This document shows positions 21,995 through 34,961 of a stretch of DNA of 64,000 nt, piece after piece. This DNA comes from Aphanomyces cochlioides (lineage: Eukaryota > Oomycota > Saprolegniomycetes > Saprolegniales > Verrucalvaceae): assembly GCA_019828595.1 (NCBI GenBank), contig JAHQRK010000004.1:3162001-3226000 (forward strand), in the 5' to 3' direction. Position numbers and translations under genes: made by a program. The stretch's first letter is position 1, and each line of letters opens with the position of its first letter. The notes beneath the pieces are model-generated. The model had not been told where the DNA came from. It saw only the letters and a program-made list of their open reading frames with translations, and did no database searches.

Positions 21995-24900
21995 TCAAGC
22001 TGTCTTCCACTCGACTTGGAGCAGCGTCCCGCACTCGCTCTCGACTCGTTTGACGCACACAAACGACAGCAAAGTCTGCAGAGCTGCTTGTACTTCTGCC
22101 TTGTCCGTCCACGTGGAGGGTTCTGTAGCCACCAGAGTCTTGAGCAACGGCTTGGGCACGTCCAGAAAAGTTGACAGACTCGACGATGGCTGGTAGAAAT
22201 CAATGCGTAGCGGCAAATCTGGCGTCGCGGTGTCGCGAATGCTCATGAGGACCTTCTCGCCACCGACAGCGCGGAATGTCTTGAATAAACAAGGAGTTGT
22301 AGTTCTCGGTGTAGTTCGATGTCGTGGGCTGTCGTTGTCACTAGAAGTCGCGGACGGCGCAACGACAATTTCCTTGACGAAGAGGCGCTCAACAGTCGTG
22401 TTGTCCACAGCCATTTCCAAGTCCATGAGGTCAATCAAATGCTGCGCCAACGCTTGTTCGTTGCCTGCCTCCAGCAGCTCGACCTAGCAGTCCACCATTA
22501 GCCCGACATGAGGTCGATTGGATATACATGAGATCCAACGGCTTCGACGAGCACAGCATCGCGCACCCAAATCGATAGCTTTTGACTTGTCGACGCAATG
22601 TACCCATCCAGACGCAGATGCACATGAAGAGCACGCCTTGCCGCGTCTTCTGGGGCATCTGTGAGATCAAAGACGGTGAAAATGACAGCATGGCCACGAA
22701 TATGTTTCGATTTGGACAACAACTTGACGCCACGTTTGTGCGCTAGTGAGAAATGTTAGGACATGGTCAAGAGCATACACCGCTTACGTTGGTCGATGAG
22801 GAGATGGTCGTTTTGTACCGCGTTTTCCTCCATCACTGTATTGACTGGCGTTGCTTTGTACTGGGAGTATAACCGAGAGCGGACGAGCGAGACGGTGAAA
22901 GTGCCGTCGTCAGAAATGCTTCTGTCCAAGCGATTTGTCATGATATGATGGAGCCACTCGTGGAAAGTGTTGGAGCCGATCAAATGCGCTTGGTCCGGGC
23001 CTGTAACCTACAACACAATTCAGACTCTGCGGTGCAAGTCGTTGCTTACTTCTCGAAGATCTTGCATGCCATCAATGTGAACGATGCAGTGCTGGCTGAT
23101 CTCGGGGTGATAAATGTCGAGCGCCAAGTCGAAGCAATCGATCGATCGATGAATATCGGGCAATCCTGATGATAGAAGAGTGAGATTGACGCAATGCGGC
23201 TATTCCATCGCACCTGGTTTGTTGGGCTCGACAATGTGCTTCAAGTAAGCCGTCATGGTTGCCGTGGCGACCAAAAGCGTTCCGTTGCATTTGTACGAAC
23301 CAGAATGCAATTGTCTGGCGACGTCGTAGAGCAGGACCAACTTCTCGACTCCATCCAGAAGAAGGACGGTGTTATGGAGCAGGTCCAGATCAGCAGGAGT
23401 AAGAGGGCGAACTTCAGGAGGAGGTTCATCTACTGGCGGTGCCTGGGGTTGAGCATGCGCCACTTCGATGACTGGCGAGACCAAAGTCGAGTATTTGACA
23501 AAGCACGCGGCGTTTTCAAGGCGAACTAGCTTCTCATTTGTATCGTAGACACAACAAGGAAGAAGAGCACGGATAGCGCGCTGTCGTGTCTCGAACGAAG
23601 TGCATGGCCATGGTATATCCACGATCGATTGGACTTCAGAGTCACTCAGGACAAGCAAATGCGTGGCGCTGTTGCGCGGCAAGTATATGAATAAATGCAA
23701 GCCAACGTCTTCGTCGTTCGTGAGATTGACGAGCACGACTCGAAAGATGATGCGCACGGAGCGATTGACTTTTGGTTCGGTCTAGACAATCATGAGGCAT
23801 GGAACCATCAACAAGCACGAGTACGCTTGAATAAATATCAGGACCATAGCAGAGTTGAAACACTCCCGAGTCGAGCTCTGTGTCCAACTTGATGGCGTCG
23901 TTTGCAATCGTCACGCGATTGAGAATGCATTGTAGCCATAGCGGGGATGAAATGGCAGCTCGAGGCCGCTTCTTTCGGCGTTTGAAGGAAGAGAGAAGGA
24001 GTTCTTCGCGTTCTCGATACGTAATGTTGAGCTTGATGGCTTCACTCGTGTCTGGTCGATACGCTTCTAGTCGCAACGCCCTCGTCCATGTTATTTCAAA
24101 CACAGAAACCACCCAAGTGACCTAAGAGCTCGTACAATTAAAGCTGGATTCTCATCAAGGTGCACACCTTCGTCAGTGGCGAGACGACAACTTGGCGGAG
24201 AAGAAACCGCCCGGAACCTCCATGCTTGCGAACTCGCACTCGCATGGCCGCTGGGGCTTCAGTCGTGTGTGGTGGCTTCGCTGTTTGTCGGTGTATAAAT
24301 GGCAGAGTGAGGCAGGTATGTTCGGCTTGCAAGCGATCAAGAACGTATTGATGCATGATCTAATATCTCTAAGATATCCTCGATGAAAGCAATACTACCT
24401 CGACGTCCATTTCGTCGTACGCTTTCCATTCAATGGGGTCGGTAGCATTCATTTTGAGGTACTGGAGCTCGTCGTCATTGACATGGACAGCCCAGGATGA
24501 AGTCCAAGCGCTGTACGTATCGTGGACATGGACATCAAGGCGGAGGTGTCCCAGGGACATTTCCGACACGGTGATCTAAAGCATCGTCGACTCGAATGTT
24601 GGCATGGAGACGTACCGTGGCAAAATGGCCGTGAATTTTACGCGCATGGCGGCAAAGGCGTCTTGCGCGTGGTCGTAGCTCCAACTGCACAGTTGGATCT
24701 TTGCCTTTGGGCTTGGATAATGCACAGTAGCCGACGATTTGTTTGTAGAGCTCTTTGGGAGTTTTAGGAGGCTTCTTGTTTTGCAACACTTCAATCGAGT
24801 TTGGAGCCAAGAGCGCGTTCATCTAAATAGTCATTCGCGGTGAGCGCTCTTTCATCAAGACGACGTACGTCCGTCTCGGGAATGTCGGCTTTCCACAGAT

Positions 24901-27900
24901 TGGACGTGAGTGGATCATAGGAGCTCACATAAACTCGATGGCAGTCACGATACAGCGTGATGATGTGATATCTGTCGCAATAAATAAAAAAAATACAAGC
25001 TCTCTGCAAACCTGTCGTTGATTTTCTTGGATTCGCGGTACACGCGGACGTCTTCGAGGATAGCACATGCGAGCTTGGCAGTGATAACTTTGTACTGCGG
25101 ATCATCTAGACGATGGTGTCAAACAAGTTGACTGGTAAGTCGTACACGACGTGGGGTCTGTCACGGTGATGACACTACTGAAGAGTCCAGGGAGAGGCTT
25201 CGAGCGTGAAATTGGCAGGGCACAGCCTCCATGACGATGCGTGTGGATTGCAAAACTTATAATGGCATTTGTGTAGAGCGCCAGACGGTACATGAGGCTG
25301 CCATGGCTGGTGTTTACGACCGGCCATTCGCCATGCTCGATGTATCTATGCCACCTGGTTAACGGGTGAGATTACGAATGAGACTTACTCTTTCAGGACC
25401 ATTGTGTTGTCCGCTGGGATCTGCCGCAGGTCTAATGCGAGCAATTTGTCAGCGAAGAGCTCAGGAGCAGCAAGAAGTCGTCGACTGAGTCGCCTGGTTT
25501 TAATAAGTCGATTATACTGAAGATGTGTTAAATACCATGTGACCGCGGATGTAGCGGATTCAGGTGATGTGTAGCGTTGAGTTGGCGTCAGCAAGATGAG
25601 GATTGCCTCCATGACGAGCACTAGACTAATGTGTGGGCAATCTTCTTGACTCGTTCGAATCATTTCATCAAACATGCTTCCGTCTGTAAGAGCTACGAGT
25701 CCGTTTGCCGCCAACTAGAACTCTGTCAGCCATCGTGAAGATCATGAGTAAGCGTACTTGAGCGTGTCGCTTTGCCTCGCCATCAAATAGCAACCGCAAG
25801 TCGAGGTCTGAGACTCCAAGCGTGCCTTGCGGTCCGACACGATTGCCAAGCGATCCTTGGATCATGATGCTAAGTGGTGTCGGTCGTAGTGCTTTGGAAA
25901 CGATGGAAAATTGACCGAGGAATTTCCGCTGTTGACCGATGCTGAGCCCAATGTCGGCATCAAACAAGACGCTAAGGAGAATTTGCGCATTCTGAACAAC
26001 GTGGACGCGAACCTGTAGCCAGCATTAAACGTCTGCTGAATCGTGTCAATGTGAATGCTAGAAGGCGTGTTGATACGAAGAAAGAGTCCTGGAAACGTGG
26101 TCATCATGTTATTCACCAGCAATTCTTTGGCATAGCCTACAAGAATCGTTTCATTGATCCCCAGCCGCGACAGATAAATAACCTGGGACATCGCGGGATA
26201 GGACGATAAGCAGAGGCCGTGGTCGCGACGGACAGTCTTGTATAAGTGCTAGCGGAACGAACTGTCGATCGCTGTGATGGTCTTCCAAGTCGCACTACCA
26301 AGTTCAATCCATCGCAGACATAACGCTCTAACTGTACCTTGTTGGACTCGGCGCGATCATCGTCGGCGTACTCTGCTAGAGAAATAGCGAGAAAAGGTTT
26401 CGGGGGGAGGAAAATGTGCTGAACTTCGCTAATGGTGTTGAGCGTTTGGATCATTTGAAAAAGCGTCGATGCTGTCTTGGCAATCACACCTAATGCTCTC
26501 ACAGTTAGAGCTGGAATTCGTTTTCTTCATACTTTGCATTGAAAAATGCTCGAGGGTGAACTCGCTGTCATGCTTGTAAGCTCGCATGAGCGCCAGAGTT
26601 TCAGCGGATAGAGGGAGCAGAAGACGACCAGTGCTTGTCTGGCTTGAGCAGTTAGAGAATTTCAAGTGTGTAGGAAGAAATTACAGCGATTGTGTGCAGC
26701 GTTCGCAGTAATGCCCTCGCTCGACGCAAATATTGTCCACCTTCCATCCATCGGACTTCATGGATCGGTAGATTCAGTCTCTGTTGATCTTCATTGCACA
26801 GACAGCTTTCACAGCTGCTCTTGAGGATGCGAACGAGTCCCAGCACGACATGCGACGGCTTGATTGTGTATTTGCTCTCGGGGTGTTTGGCATACGCACA
26901 GAGCAGTCGTCCCATGTGGGCCAGTTCCTCCGAGGACAAATGCTCCGTGAGGTAAATGAATTTCAACTTGGCGGAAATGAGTGCGCGGTAATTCTTCATG
27001 CGTTTGCGACCGAGTCGACCACGGTACATCTTTTGAATCACAACAGCGGCTCGTCGTTGCTTCTGGGCGAGTCGTTCCAGTCGCGTCGCGTTGCGGGCGA
27101 GCATGCCCCGGACCATCCGCTGGATTTGAATCGCTGCCTTTCGTCGTGCAAACAACTAGCAAGGACTTGAGATACGAGGATGTCCATGCTATCGCTTACT
27201 TTGTAGACACGACGTCGAGCTAGAAATCCTCGGACGACAGCTTCAATATAAGTGCTAGCTATCGTGTATCGAATGCGAATCGTCTTGTACTCGCGGCGAG
27301 CGATCACGCCGCGCACGATTTTTTGGATCATCGTCGCCATGTGAATCTGCACGAGTTTGGTCTTCTCAGCCAAGATCTGAGCTTCGTCCATTTGTTTCCT
27401 TCGGAGCAATTCGGCCATGCGCTAGAAACATCCGTCAAGCCACGAGGAGGCGATTGGGCACATACAGCATTCTCCACCGCGGTCTTTTGGGCATTTTTGA
27501 ACGCCTCCATGGCTTCTTGCTTGCGGAAGATCTCGCGTTTCTTGCGCTCAAACTGGTCGACTTGACTGGCGAGGTCACATTTGAGCTTTTCAAGCGCTGC
27601 GTCGCTGTCGATTGCTCGTGGGGAATCTGATGCCTCTGTCGACGGAGTCTCGGCTTTCGAAATGGCATCTCGAAGTGCGGCAATACGTTCCCTATCATAA
27701 AATGTTCATAAAGGGCATGCAATGCAATTCCAACTCTAGTTGTTTATTGGCAATGATGGACTTTTCCAAGTCTTCCTCCATTTTAGCTCCTCGGGAACGA
27801 TGCATCGGCATGCGAAGACGTCCTTGCATCGCTAGGAGGTGACTTTAATTCCCGCTTTTTGAATCGAAACGTACAGAGTTTGGTAGGCGGTGCTAGCATG

Positions 27901-29382
27901 CCAGCTTGTTTTATGTTGCCTGTGAGTTTTTCAATTCCTTTGGACGTGATGATGGCATCGTTCGCTGAACATGATCGCTAGAACCGTCATGGCACTAGTT
28001 CAGACCTCTAGATTGTTACCACCACGGGGATAACTGGAGGTTGATTCGGCTCGATAGCCGAAGGAGGGGCAGTCGCAACGTGATGGTGCCGAATGCTCGC
28101 TGTCTTGTCTTGTTGGTTCGCCACGGCCTCTGTACGTCGGTGGTGAGTCTTATTTCATGGACGTCGGTGAAGTACCGGGGACAACGCGACCGTCCAAGTC
28201 TCGTTTGTATCGTCCACAGAGCGCTTCTTCTTCCAAGAGCAATTTTTCAGCTTCTCGTATACGGAGGACGTCCAAGTCGCCAATTTGCGACGGCAGGACA
28301 AATGTTGTCTTTGGCTTGGGCTGTCCTGGGATTGTTGTCTGGGCTACGACTGGCTTCGGTCGTGGAACGAGCTCGTCGTCGTTGATTATTCGCGTTTCGT
28401 ACGCTGTCTTCTGCCTAGGTGGAGATCGAGTCGACGCCGAGGGGGTGGACACAGCGGGAGCCACGGGAATGCCGCCAATGGCCATGAACGGATCGCTGTC
28501 GACCGATGGGGAAGTCGGTCGTCCTGGTTCAAATACCACGCTGCGTGCGTCCAAGTTGTCTGGCATTACGAACGGGTTCCGCGTCATGGAAAATCCAAGC
28601 CATCGTCGCATGACATCGCACTACAAAGTCGTGTATGCAAGCCCAAGAAACATGCAGAAGAGTTACCTCCTCTAAGAAATCCAAATCGGATGGGATCTTG
28701 ACGAGATAGTTGATGCCATTCCACTTGAACGGCATGTGCTTGGTCTGTCGCTTCCGCCAAGTTGCGATGGCCTCGACGACTTCAACCGTTGTGAGCCGAA
28801 TGAGGTCGAGCGTGTTGGCCATCGAGCCCACAACTGCGTACGGAGACTCGCTGCGACTCAGTTCTGCTAGTCGAGAAATGTAGTCTTCGCGGAGGATGAT
28901 GGCTTTGAGAACGTCGAGTTCCTAACTGAGATGACAACCTGCGATCACTCTTTCTGGCTTACCATCCCTCCGTTGCCAGGCATGTCGGCTTCGTATGTTA
29001 TGTTGCCTCGGTGGGCTGGAGCTTTCACAATAGAACCATTACTATCCTGTCGCTTCTACAATAATAGCTCAAGTCCACGACCCCGTAGAGCTAGAGACAC
29101 TGACCTCAGATAAGCGTTGCTGTTCTTGTGTTGGTGATGTGGTCGTGGGTCGCGTTTTCTTTGTTGAGCTCGTGTATTTCGGCGGTCTAATCGCATGAGG
29201 AAGCGTAAGAGTGTGTCGATTCGAATCATGTACGAGATTTTCGGCGCCAGTCCTCCATGTTTATCTTTCAGACCATCGTACTGCGGTATTCTCGACTCAG
29301 TGACATTGTCATTCCAGCCGCGGGGGAGGGTTGTTTGATCGTTCTTGTTGGATTTAGGACGATGAGGTGGCGACCGCGGCAT
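21995..29382 (-). CDS. Giant IQ-motif protein, function unknown
   Basis: A 7.4 kb intron-rich gene for roughly 2000 aa. N-terminus MPRSPPHRPKSNKNDQ; a Pro/Ser-rich, probably disordered stretch follows (about 28600-28150). Then comes a charged coiled-coil region (ERIAALRDAISKAE to FERKKREIFRKQEAME, about 27700-27460). An IQ calmodulin-binding cluster follows at about 27380-27000, for example IQKIVRGVIARREY, AAIQIQRMVRGMLARN and VIQKMYRGRLGRKRM. The C-terminal two thirds has beta-rich segments that I do not recognise. I joined what look like two genes because splicing near 28180, 28010 and 27880 keeps one frame (through QDKTASIRHHHVATAPP and KGIEKLTGNIKQAGMLAPP). IQ proteins of this size often act in axonemes or the cytoskeleton; that is inference. 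Confidence 0.6.
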
Positions 29383-29924
29383 CTGTCGTTATTGAGCGTT
29401 ACAAGCTCAAGCAAGAGCTCTCGAAACCGTCCAAGTCCAAGGTAGAAAGTCCATCACTTCAGGCACCATCATCAATTCCTTTCTATCTTTGCCGCCTTTC
29501 TCCTATATGTCGATCTGGCGTCTCTTTCAATCTGTCGTGGATTATACGTTCTAGACCAAACCAGCAAATGCTACAATAGTAGTGTAGCAATCACAGCTTC
29601 AGTTTGTAGAGGTTCCAAACCTGCCCTAGGTTGTCCTTTGCGTCTACAATGTGGATGAAGAAGGCACCCATCGATGGCCATCCGATCTGGCGCAACCTCA
29701 CCTTTTGCCGCAAATCGTACGGTAGGCGGCATTATCCGGATACGATCCTACGACCCTGCTGAAAGGTATACTGAACTTCATATCATTGACGTCTTTATCC
29801 GGATAAATTCGAACGTTTTTCAATGTCGAAGGTACGTCTTGGCAGACAGTTTGGAATTTGCGTCGTCCTGTCCGTACGTTACAAGGCGCCGCCTCGTCTG
29901 ACGGCACTTCTAGGCTCGATTACG
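29383..29924. other. Divergent promoter region, giant IQ gene and anoctamin
   Basis: 542 bp between two divergent starts. Short open frames occur but none has a domain. The first may continue upstream exons of the anoctamin, since a GT-AG pair can be drawn near 29830-29890. I see no distinct motif. Confidence 0.4.
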
Positions 29925-32236
29925 ATGGGAAAGACGGATATTCAAGCGATCAAGCTCCAAATCAACGAACCTAAGGACCCGTTTGAGGTCAAGCATGGCT
30001 ACAATTACGACTATGTGTTTGTGTTCAAAGTCCACGACGAAACCGAGGAATTGACGCAAATTCAAAAGGATTTGTCCATGCGCACGATTCTCCAACGCCT
30101 TGCGAATGCCGGTCTCGAAACCAAGATGTATTACTCGACCAACCGTGAAATGGTCTTTTGCAAGGTATTGTCGCGATGGGGAATGGCAAATTATGAAGAG
30201 TGTAGATTCGCGCGTCCTTGGAACGTTTGTGCAAAGAAGCTGATCGTATTGACCTCAAGCTTGAATTCGACCCTGATGAGCTCAAGCGTGTGGCCGAAGC
30301 TGGCTTTCCTGAACGTAACATTGCCCCCATTCGTATCAAGGATGACTTTTCCGTCACCAAACGCATGGCCTTTGAAAATATTTTTGGTAAATACGACATG
30401 GAACCTCGTCTGCAACCGGTCTATAAGAAGTACGGACCAAAGAAAATTCCTTTCCGTGGCGTGGATCGCATCAAGCTCATTTTGAGCATTATTGGTGCCT
30501 CGACCAACGACGGTGGTTGCCACTTGAACACTACAACACTTGAACTCAAGAAATGCCTCGTGACATCGTTTGCCTTGCACAACGAAGTAGAACAAGAAGC
30601 CCTCACGAGCAAGTGGATCAACTGGTCTAGTCTGCCCTGGCAACAGCCTTACTCGGACATCAAGGACTACTATGGTGAAAAAGTGGGTCTCTACTTTGTT
30701 TGGCTTGGACACTATACGACGTGGCTCATCGGGCCATCCGTTGTGGGTATTGCCATGCTCGCTGACATTATCATCGAAAGAACTGTGGATGCGCGATTGA
30801 TTTCGCTTTTCGGTCTCTTCATGGCATTATGGGGTACCGTGTACTTGGAGAACTGGAAGCGCCGCAATTCGGTCATCAAACTTGAATGGGGCACGGAAGG
30901 CTTTGAAGAGGAAGAAGGCGATCGTGCCGAATTTGACGGCGACGAAGTGGAATCTCCTGTTGATGGTCGGCCAATGCGCTACTTCAGCCCAAAGCAACGA
31001 TTCAACCGCGTGTGTGCCTCTTTTGTAAGCCTTTCTCACTTCAACGTGATGGCTTACGACTTTGTAGGTGTTTATCTTTGTCTTGATTATCATGGTTCTT
31101 GGTGCGGTTGCGGCTATTTTCATTTTCCGATACTTTGCCCGTGAAAATTATGCCCTTGCACCTTACGTGACAATCAGTGGACACAACTTGGCAGTACCTC
31201 TCGGCGCTACGTTGAATGCCAGTAAGTTTTGGGTATTGTGGCCTATATCATCCTGTCTTTTTAGTTCAAATTCAAGTCATGAATGGAATTTACTCGACGA
31301 TTGCTATCCGTCTGAACAACTACGGTTTGTACTTGGCTTTCATGGATTGTATCTGATGAAATCGGGTTAGAGAACCACCGAACCGAAACGGAGTACGAAG
31401 ACAACTTGATTGCCAAGACCTTTTTGTTCCAATTCGTCAACTCGTACGCCAGTTTGTTCTACATTGCCTTCATCAAGACGTTGATTCCCCACAACGAATG
31501 TACGGCCCCAGAAAAGGGCGGCTGCATCTTTGACTTGATGTTTTCGCTCGGCATCATTTTCGGTCTCCGTCTTACGTCTGGTAACTTCTTTGAAGCTATC
31601 TTGCCCTGGATCAAGCGCAAGTTGGCCAAGAAGTTCCGCAAGCCTGAAACTGCTGGTGACGGATCTGCGCGTGTGCTCTCGGCTGCTGAAGAACAAATGC
31701 ATCTTGGCGTGTACGACAACATGGGTGTCTTTGCCGACTACAACGAGATGATCATCCAATTTGGCTATGTCACTTTATTTGTCGTGTCATTCCCACTTGC
31801 TCCATTCTTGGCATTGTTGAACAACTACTTTGAAATCCGCATTGATGCCTTTAAGCTCGCCAAGGAATCTCGCCGTCCCAACCCTCATGGTGCCGAAGAC
31901 ATTGGTACTTGGGGCACAATTTTGGAAATCATGAGCACGATCTCTGTCATGACCAACGTGGCTGCCGTCGTCTTTGTGTCCAACCACACCTTCTCGGGTG
32001 TTTCTCAAGAAACCAAGCTCTGGGCCTTTATCGTCTTTGAGCACGCCATCCTTCTCTTTAAGTACTTCCTCTCGATCGTGATCGACGACGTGCCTGAAGA
32101 TGTCAAGCTCCAACTTGAACGTACCAAGTTCTTGGTCGGCAAGGTTGTGCACCTCATCCAAGACGACGACGATGCCGACTTGGTCAAGGGCAACAAGCTC
32201 AAGGTTGATTTGACTGTGTTTGATGACGACGCGTAA
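29925..32236 (+). CDS. Anoctamin/TMEM16 family membrane protein
   Basis: TMEM16 proteins are calcium-activated chloride channels or lipid scramblases with ten membrane helices. Exons by eye are 29925-30164, 30206-31024, 31068-31221, 31265-31324 and 31371-32236 (introns 41-46 nt), giving 712 aa. Family landmarks: an N-terminal cytosolic domain, DIKDYYGEKVGLYFVWLGHY before the first helix, WGTVYLENWKRRNSVIKLEW, then NHRTETEYEDNLIAKTFLFQ and FVNSYASLFYIAF. An acidic loop (FEEEEGDRAEFDGDEVE) lies between. The last helices precede a charged tail ending VDLTVFDDDA. Whether it is a channel or a scramblase cannot be told by eye. It ends 59 bp from the convergent EDEM gene. Confidence 0.92.
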
Positions 32237-32295
32237 ATGCCTCCTGTAATGAACAATCTGTGCATATATGTTACGGTGTGTATTCTATGTGGATT

Positions 32296-34830
32296 CTAAG
32301 ATAGCAGCATGGAGAGCGATATCACAAGGCTGTCATCGCGCGCTCCTAGTTCTTCCAGGTCGAGCGCATCATTCATGGAAATCATCACGACTGGGATCTT
32401 CACCTTGTGACCAGAGCCGTCATCCTACAATTCCACGGGTCATGAGTGTCAATTTAGAGGCAGCTTTGCGTACTGATAGGCTGTAGAGTCGTTGGTACGA
32501 TGGTTTGGGTGACTGCGCCTTGTTATTGACTGCAATCATGCCAATGCCGCCCAGGTCTTGCACGTGCATCGCCTTCCGAGTGAATGAGCAGTTGCCACGC
32601 TTGACGAGAACAATTTTTCCACGAATGCTATCTCCCTGTCGATGTCTCTAAGTTACATTCATGATGATTAAGGTACCCAAGCACTCAATTCTTTGCAGGC
32701 GGTCTGGATATCATTCAAGGAGGCAAACAAGGAGCCATCAATGCGTCCAGACTAGATCCCGCAAGTCAGCTTGGGCAGCAAGCAATCGACGTACCGCTAG
32801 AGAATACCCAAACTCTGCTGGGGATGCTGCAAGGGTCTTGACGTGAGTATTGCCGAAGCGGATGGTCACGGCAGCATCCAAATGTGTACTCTACATCAGC
32901 AGGTAAGTCACTTCCAAGGGGGCTACGATACTTTGGAGGGGATAGTAAAGTTCTTTGGGGCTTGACACGTGCGATGGGCATGCTTAAACTTGCGTTTGTT
33001 GGCTGTGGAAGTTGTGTCTTGATATAAGGAAGGAACGAGGGGGAAGAGGTGTCCCTCGGTGGTAAATAAAACCTAGAGAACGACAACAAGGTCAGCGCTC
33101 TATTGATAATTGGCCATGGATTGTACATGTGATGCAGGAAGAGCAACGCTGTTGTCAGGCTGCTTGGGAATGAGGACGCTCGTGTCATTGCTAAAGAGCA
33201 AGTACAAATACTTGACCGTCTCGCTGAGGAAGAAGCTGTCCATGCGGTCTTCTAGCTGCTTGTCGTGGACGTTGGCGACCTAAGAAACCTTCAATCGACG
33301 CGTCAAAGACTTGGAAACGCACCGCAGCGTAACCACACGAGACGCGAGACGTGTCTTCGATGTCTTGGAGCAATTTGCGACCAATCTTTAAGTACTTTTC
33401 GTCCTTTGTCGCCGCGTACAAGTGATACGTGCTCTCGGCTAGCTCTGGTCGAAGCGGGTAGTGCTGAGCCCAATGGATGACTGCTCCTGGTGCAGACATG
33501 TCGTACAACTCGGGTAGCGCGCCTGACGTCATGGTTACCGATAGAGCTGAAGCATCGTACCGAATTCGTTCCACAGGTCAAAGAGCTGCTGATGGGAACG
33601 CACTGCTGCTGGGATGTCACCTGCTAACACCTGAAGACCAGGCCAGAAAGCTTGGAGCGCCGACACGCGGTTCGAATGGACGTATTGGTTGCCAAGTGTC
33701 ATATCCACTTCGAGATGATAGCCGCCGCGATGGAGCAAATGCGTCTCGATGCTCACGTAGCTCCGATTGAACATGTCGAGGAATTCGCCATCGCCAGACA
33801 TGATGTAGTACTTCATGAGGTATTCGTAGAAGGAATCGAGTCCAGCGCCGATGCCAGTGTGCGTATGGACCCACTCGCCCGTATTTACATTGATGGTACT
33901 TCCGAGCAAGTCGAGAGGCGAGCGGCGCTCCCAGAGCGCAGTCACGGCATCTTTCGCCGCTTCTTCAAAGTCAGGAATGTCCGACAACCTGTGCAAGATG
34001 GATGGAAAGGTTGCGACGACAAGTCGTACCTGGAAAGCACAGAGAGTTCGAGAAGAAGCGAGCCGGCAGCAGCAGGACACGTCAAGGCTGGCGCATTCTT
34101 CATCAATCCGTGCTGTCGAGAGCATAAGGAAGGAGATGGCGAAAAGAAACCTCACCTTGAGATTGATGCGATGCACTGGAATGCCAGTCTTCGTGGCGAA
34201 CGCTGGCAAAAGCCGCGTGCCGACATCGACGGCCAAGTCCAAGAGTTCGCCATTGTATGTCTTGTGCATCGAGCCGACAGCGCTAGAGAATCATAAGAAG
34301 TCATGCTGCGTGAGCGAGAGAACGGACCCTGACGTGGCAAGCATGTGCGCCGATAGCAATCCGCCGACGACGCGGATCGTCGTCTCAAAGACGGAGACGG
34401 TCACGTCGCGATCAAAGGACACCTAAAGCCACAGCATGAGAGAAACGATCCAAGTTGCGGGGTTTACAGTGTGGATGACGCGTTGCACGGCGGCTTCAAA
34501 CTCGACGGGGTCGACGAGAGCCAGCATGGACAACGAATCGATGAGCTACGATCGATAAGACGACTCAAGATCGCGGCGTGATACCGTCAAGGCAAACCCG
34601 CCGAGCGCGTCGTCGAGATCTCCACGTTCCTTCCGATCCCAGCGCCTGCCTTCACAACTGAGCGGCTTGAGTTCGTCCCACGGGTAGGCGTGTTTCATGT
34701 ATGCGTCATATCCGTGAAAGAACATTTCCTTGGCTTTGCTCTGGAGGTACTGCGTCTCCGTCCAGTGCATCGCTCCGACGCTCCAGAGCGTCGTGACGAC
34801 AGCGCCGACGACCAGGCATCGCTTCTTCAT
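32296..34830 (-). CDS. EDEM-like GH47 mannosidase with PA domain
   Basis: EDEM proteins trim mannose from misfolded glycoproteins and hand them to ER-associated degradation. A signal peptide ([20 protein letters not shown]) precedes the GH47 fold: [55 protein letters not shown] with the conserved Glu, [19 protein letters not shown] and [12 protein letters not shown]. After it comes a protease-associated (PA) domain with [19 protein letters not shown] and [17 protein letters not shown], as in EDEM3-type proteins. No HDEL-type ER retention signal is seen; the C-terminus is LSMLLS. About seven short introns are needed, for example 33073-33126. Limits are the first Met of the signal peptide and the stop at 32296-32298. 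Confidence 0.85.
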
Positions 34831-34961
34831 CGAACTACGTAGACGGACTTGATTGTGATGTCACGAAGTTGGACAAGATTGACAAGCCAATCGCATTACC
34901 AACAGCAGGATGAGGGCCAGGGGACGCAAGATGATGGACGACATACATTGACAAGAAGCAG

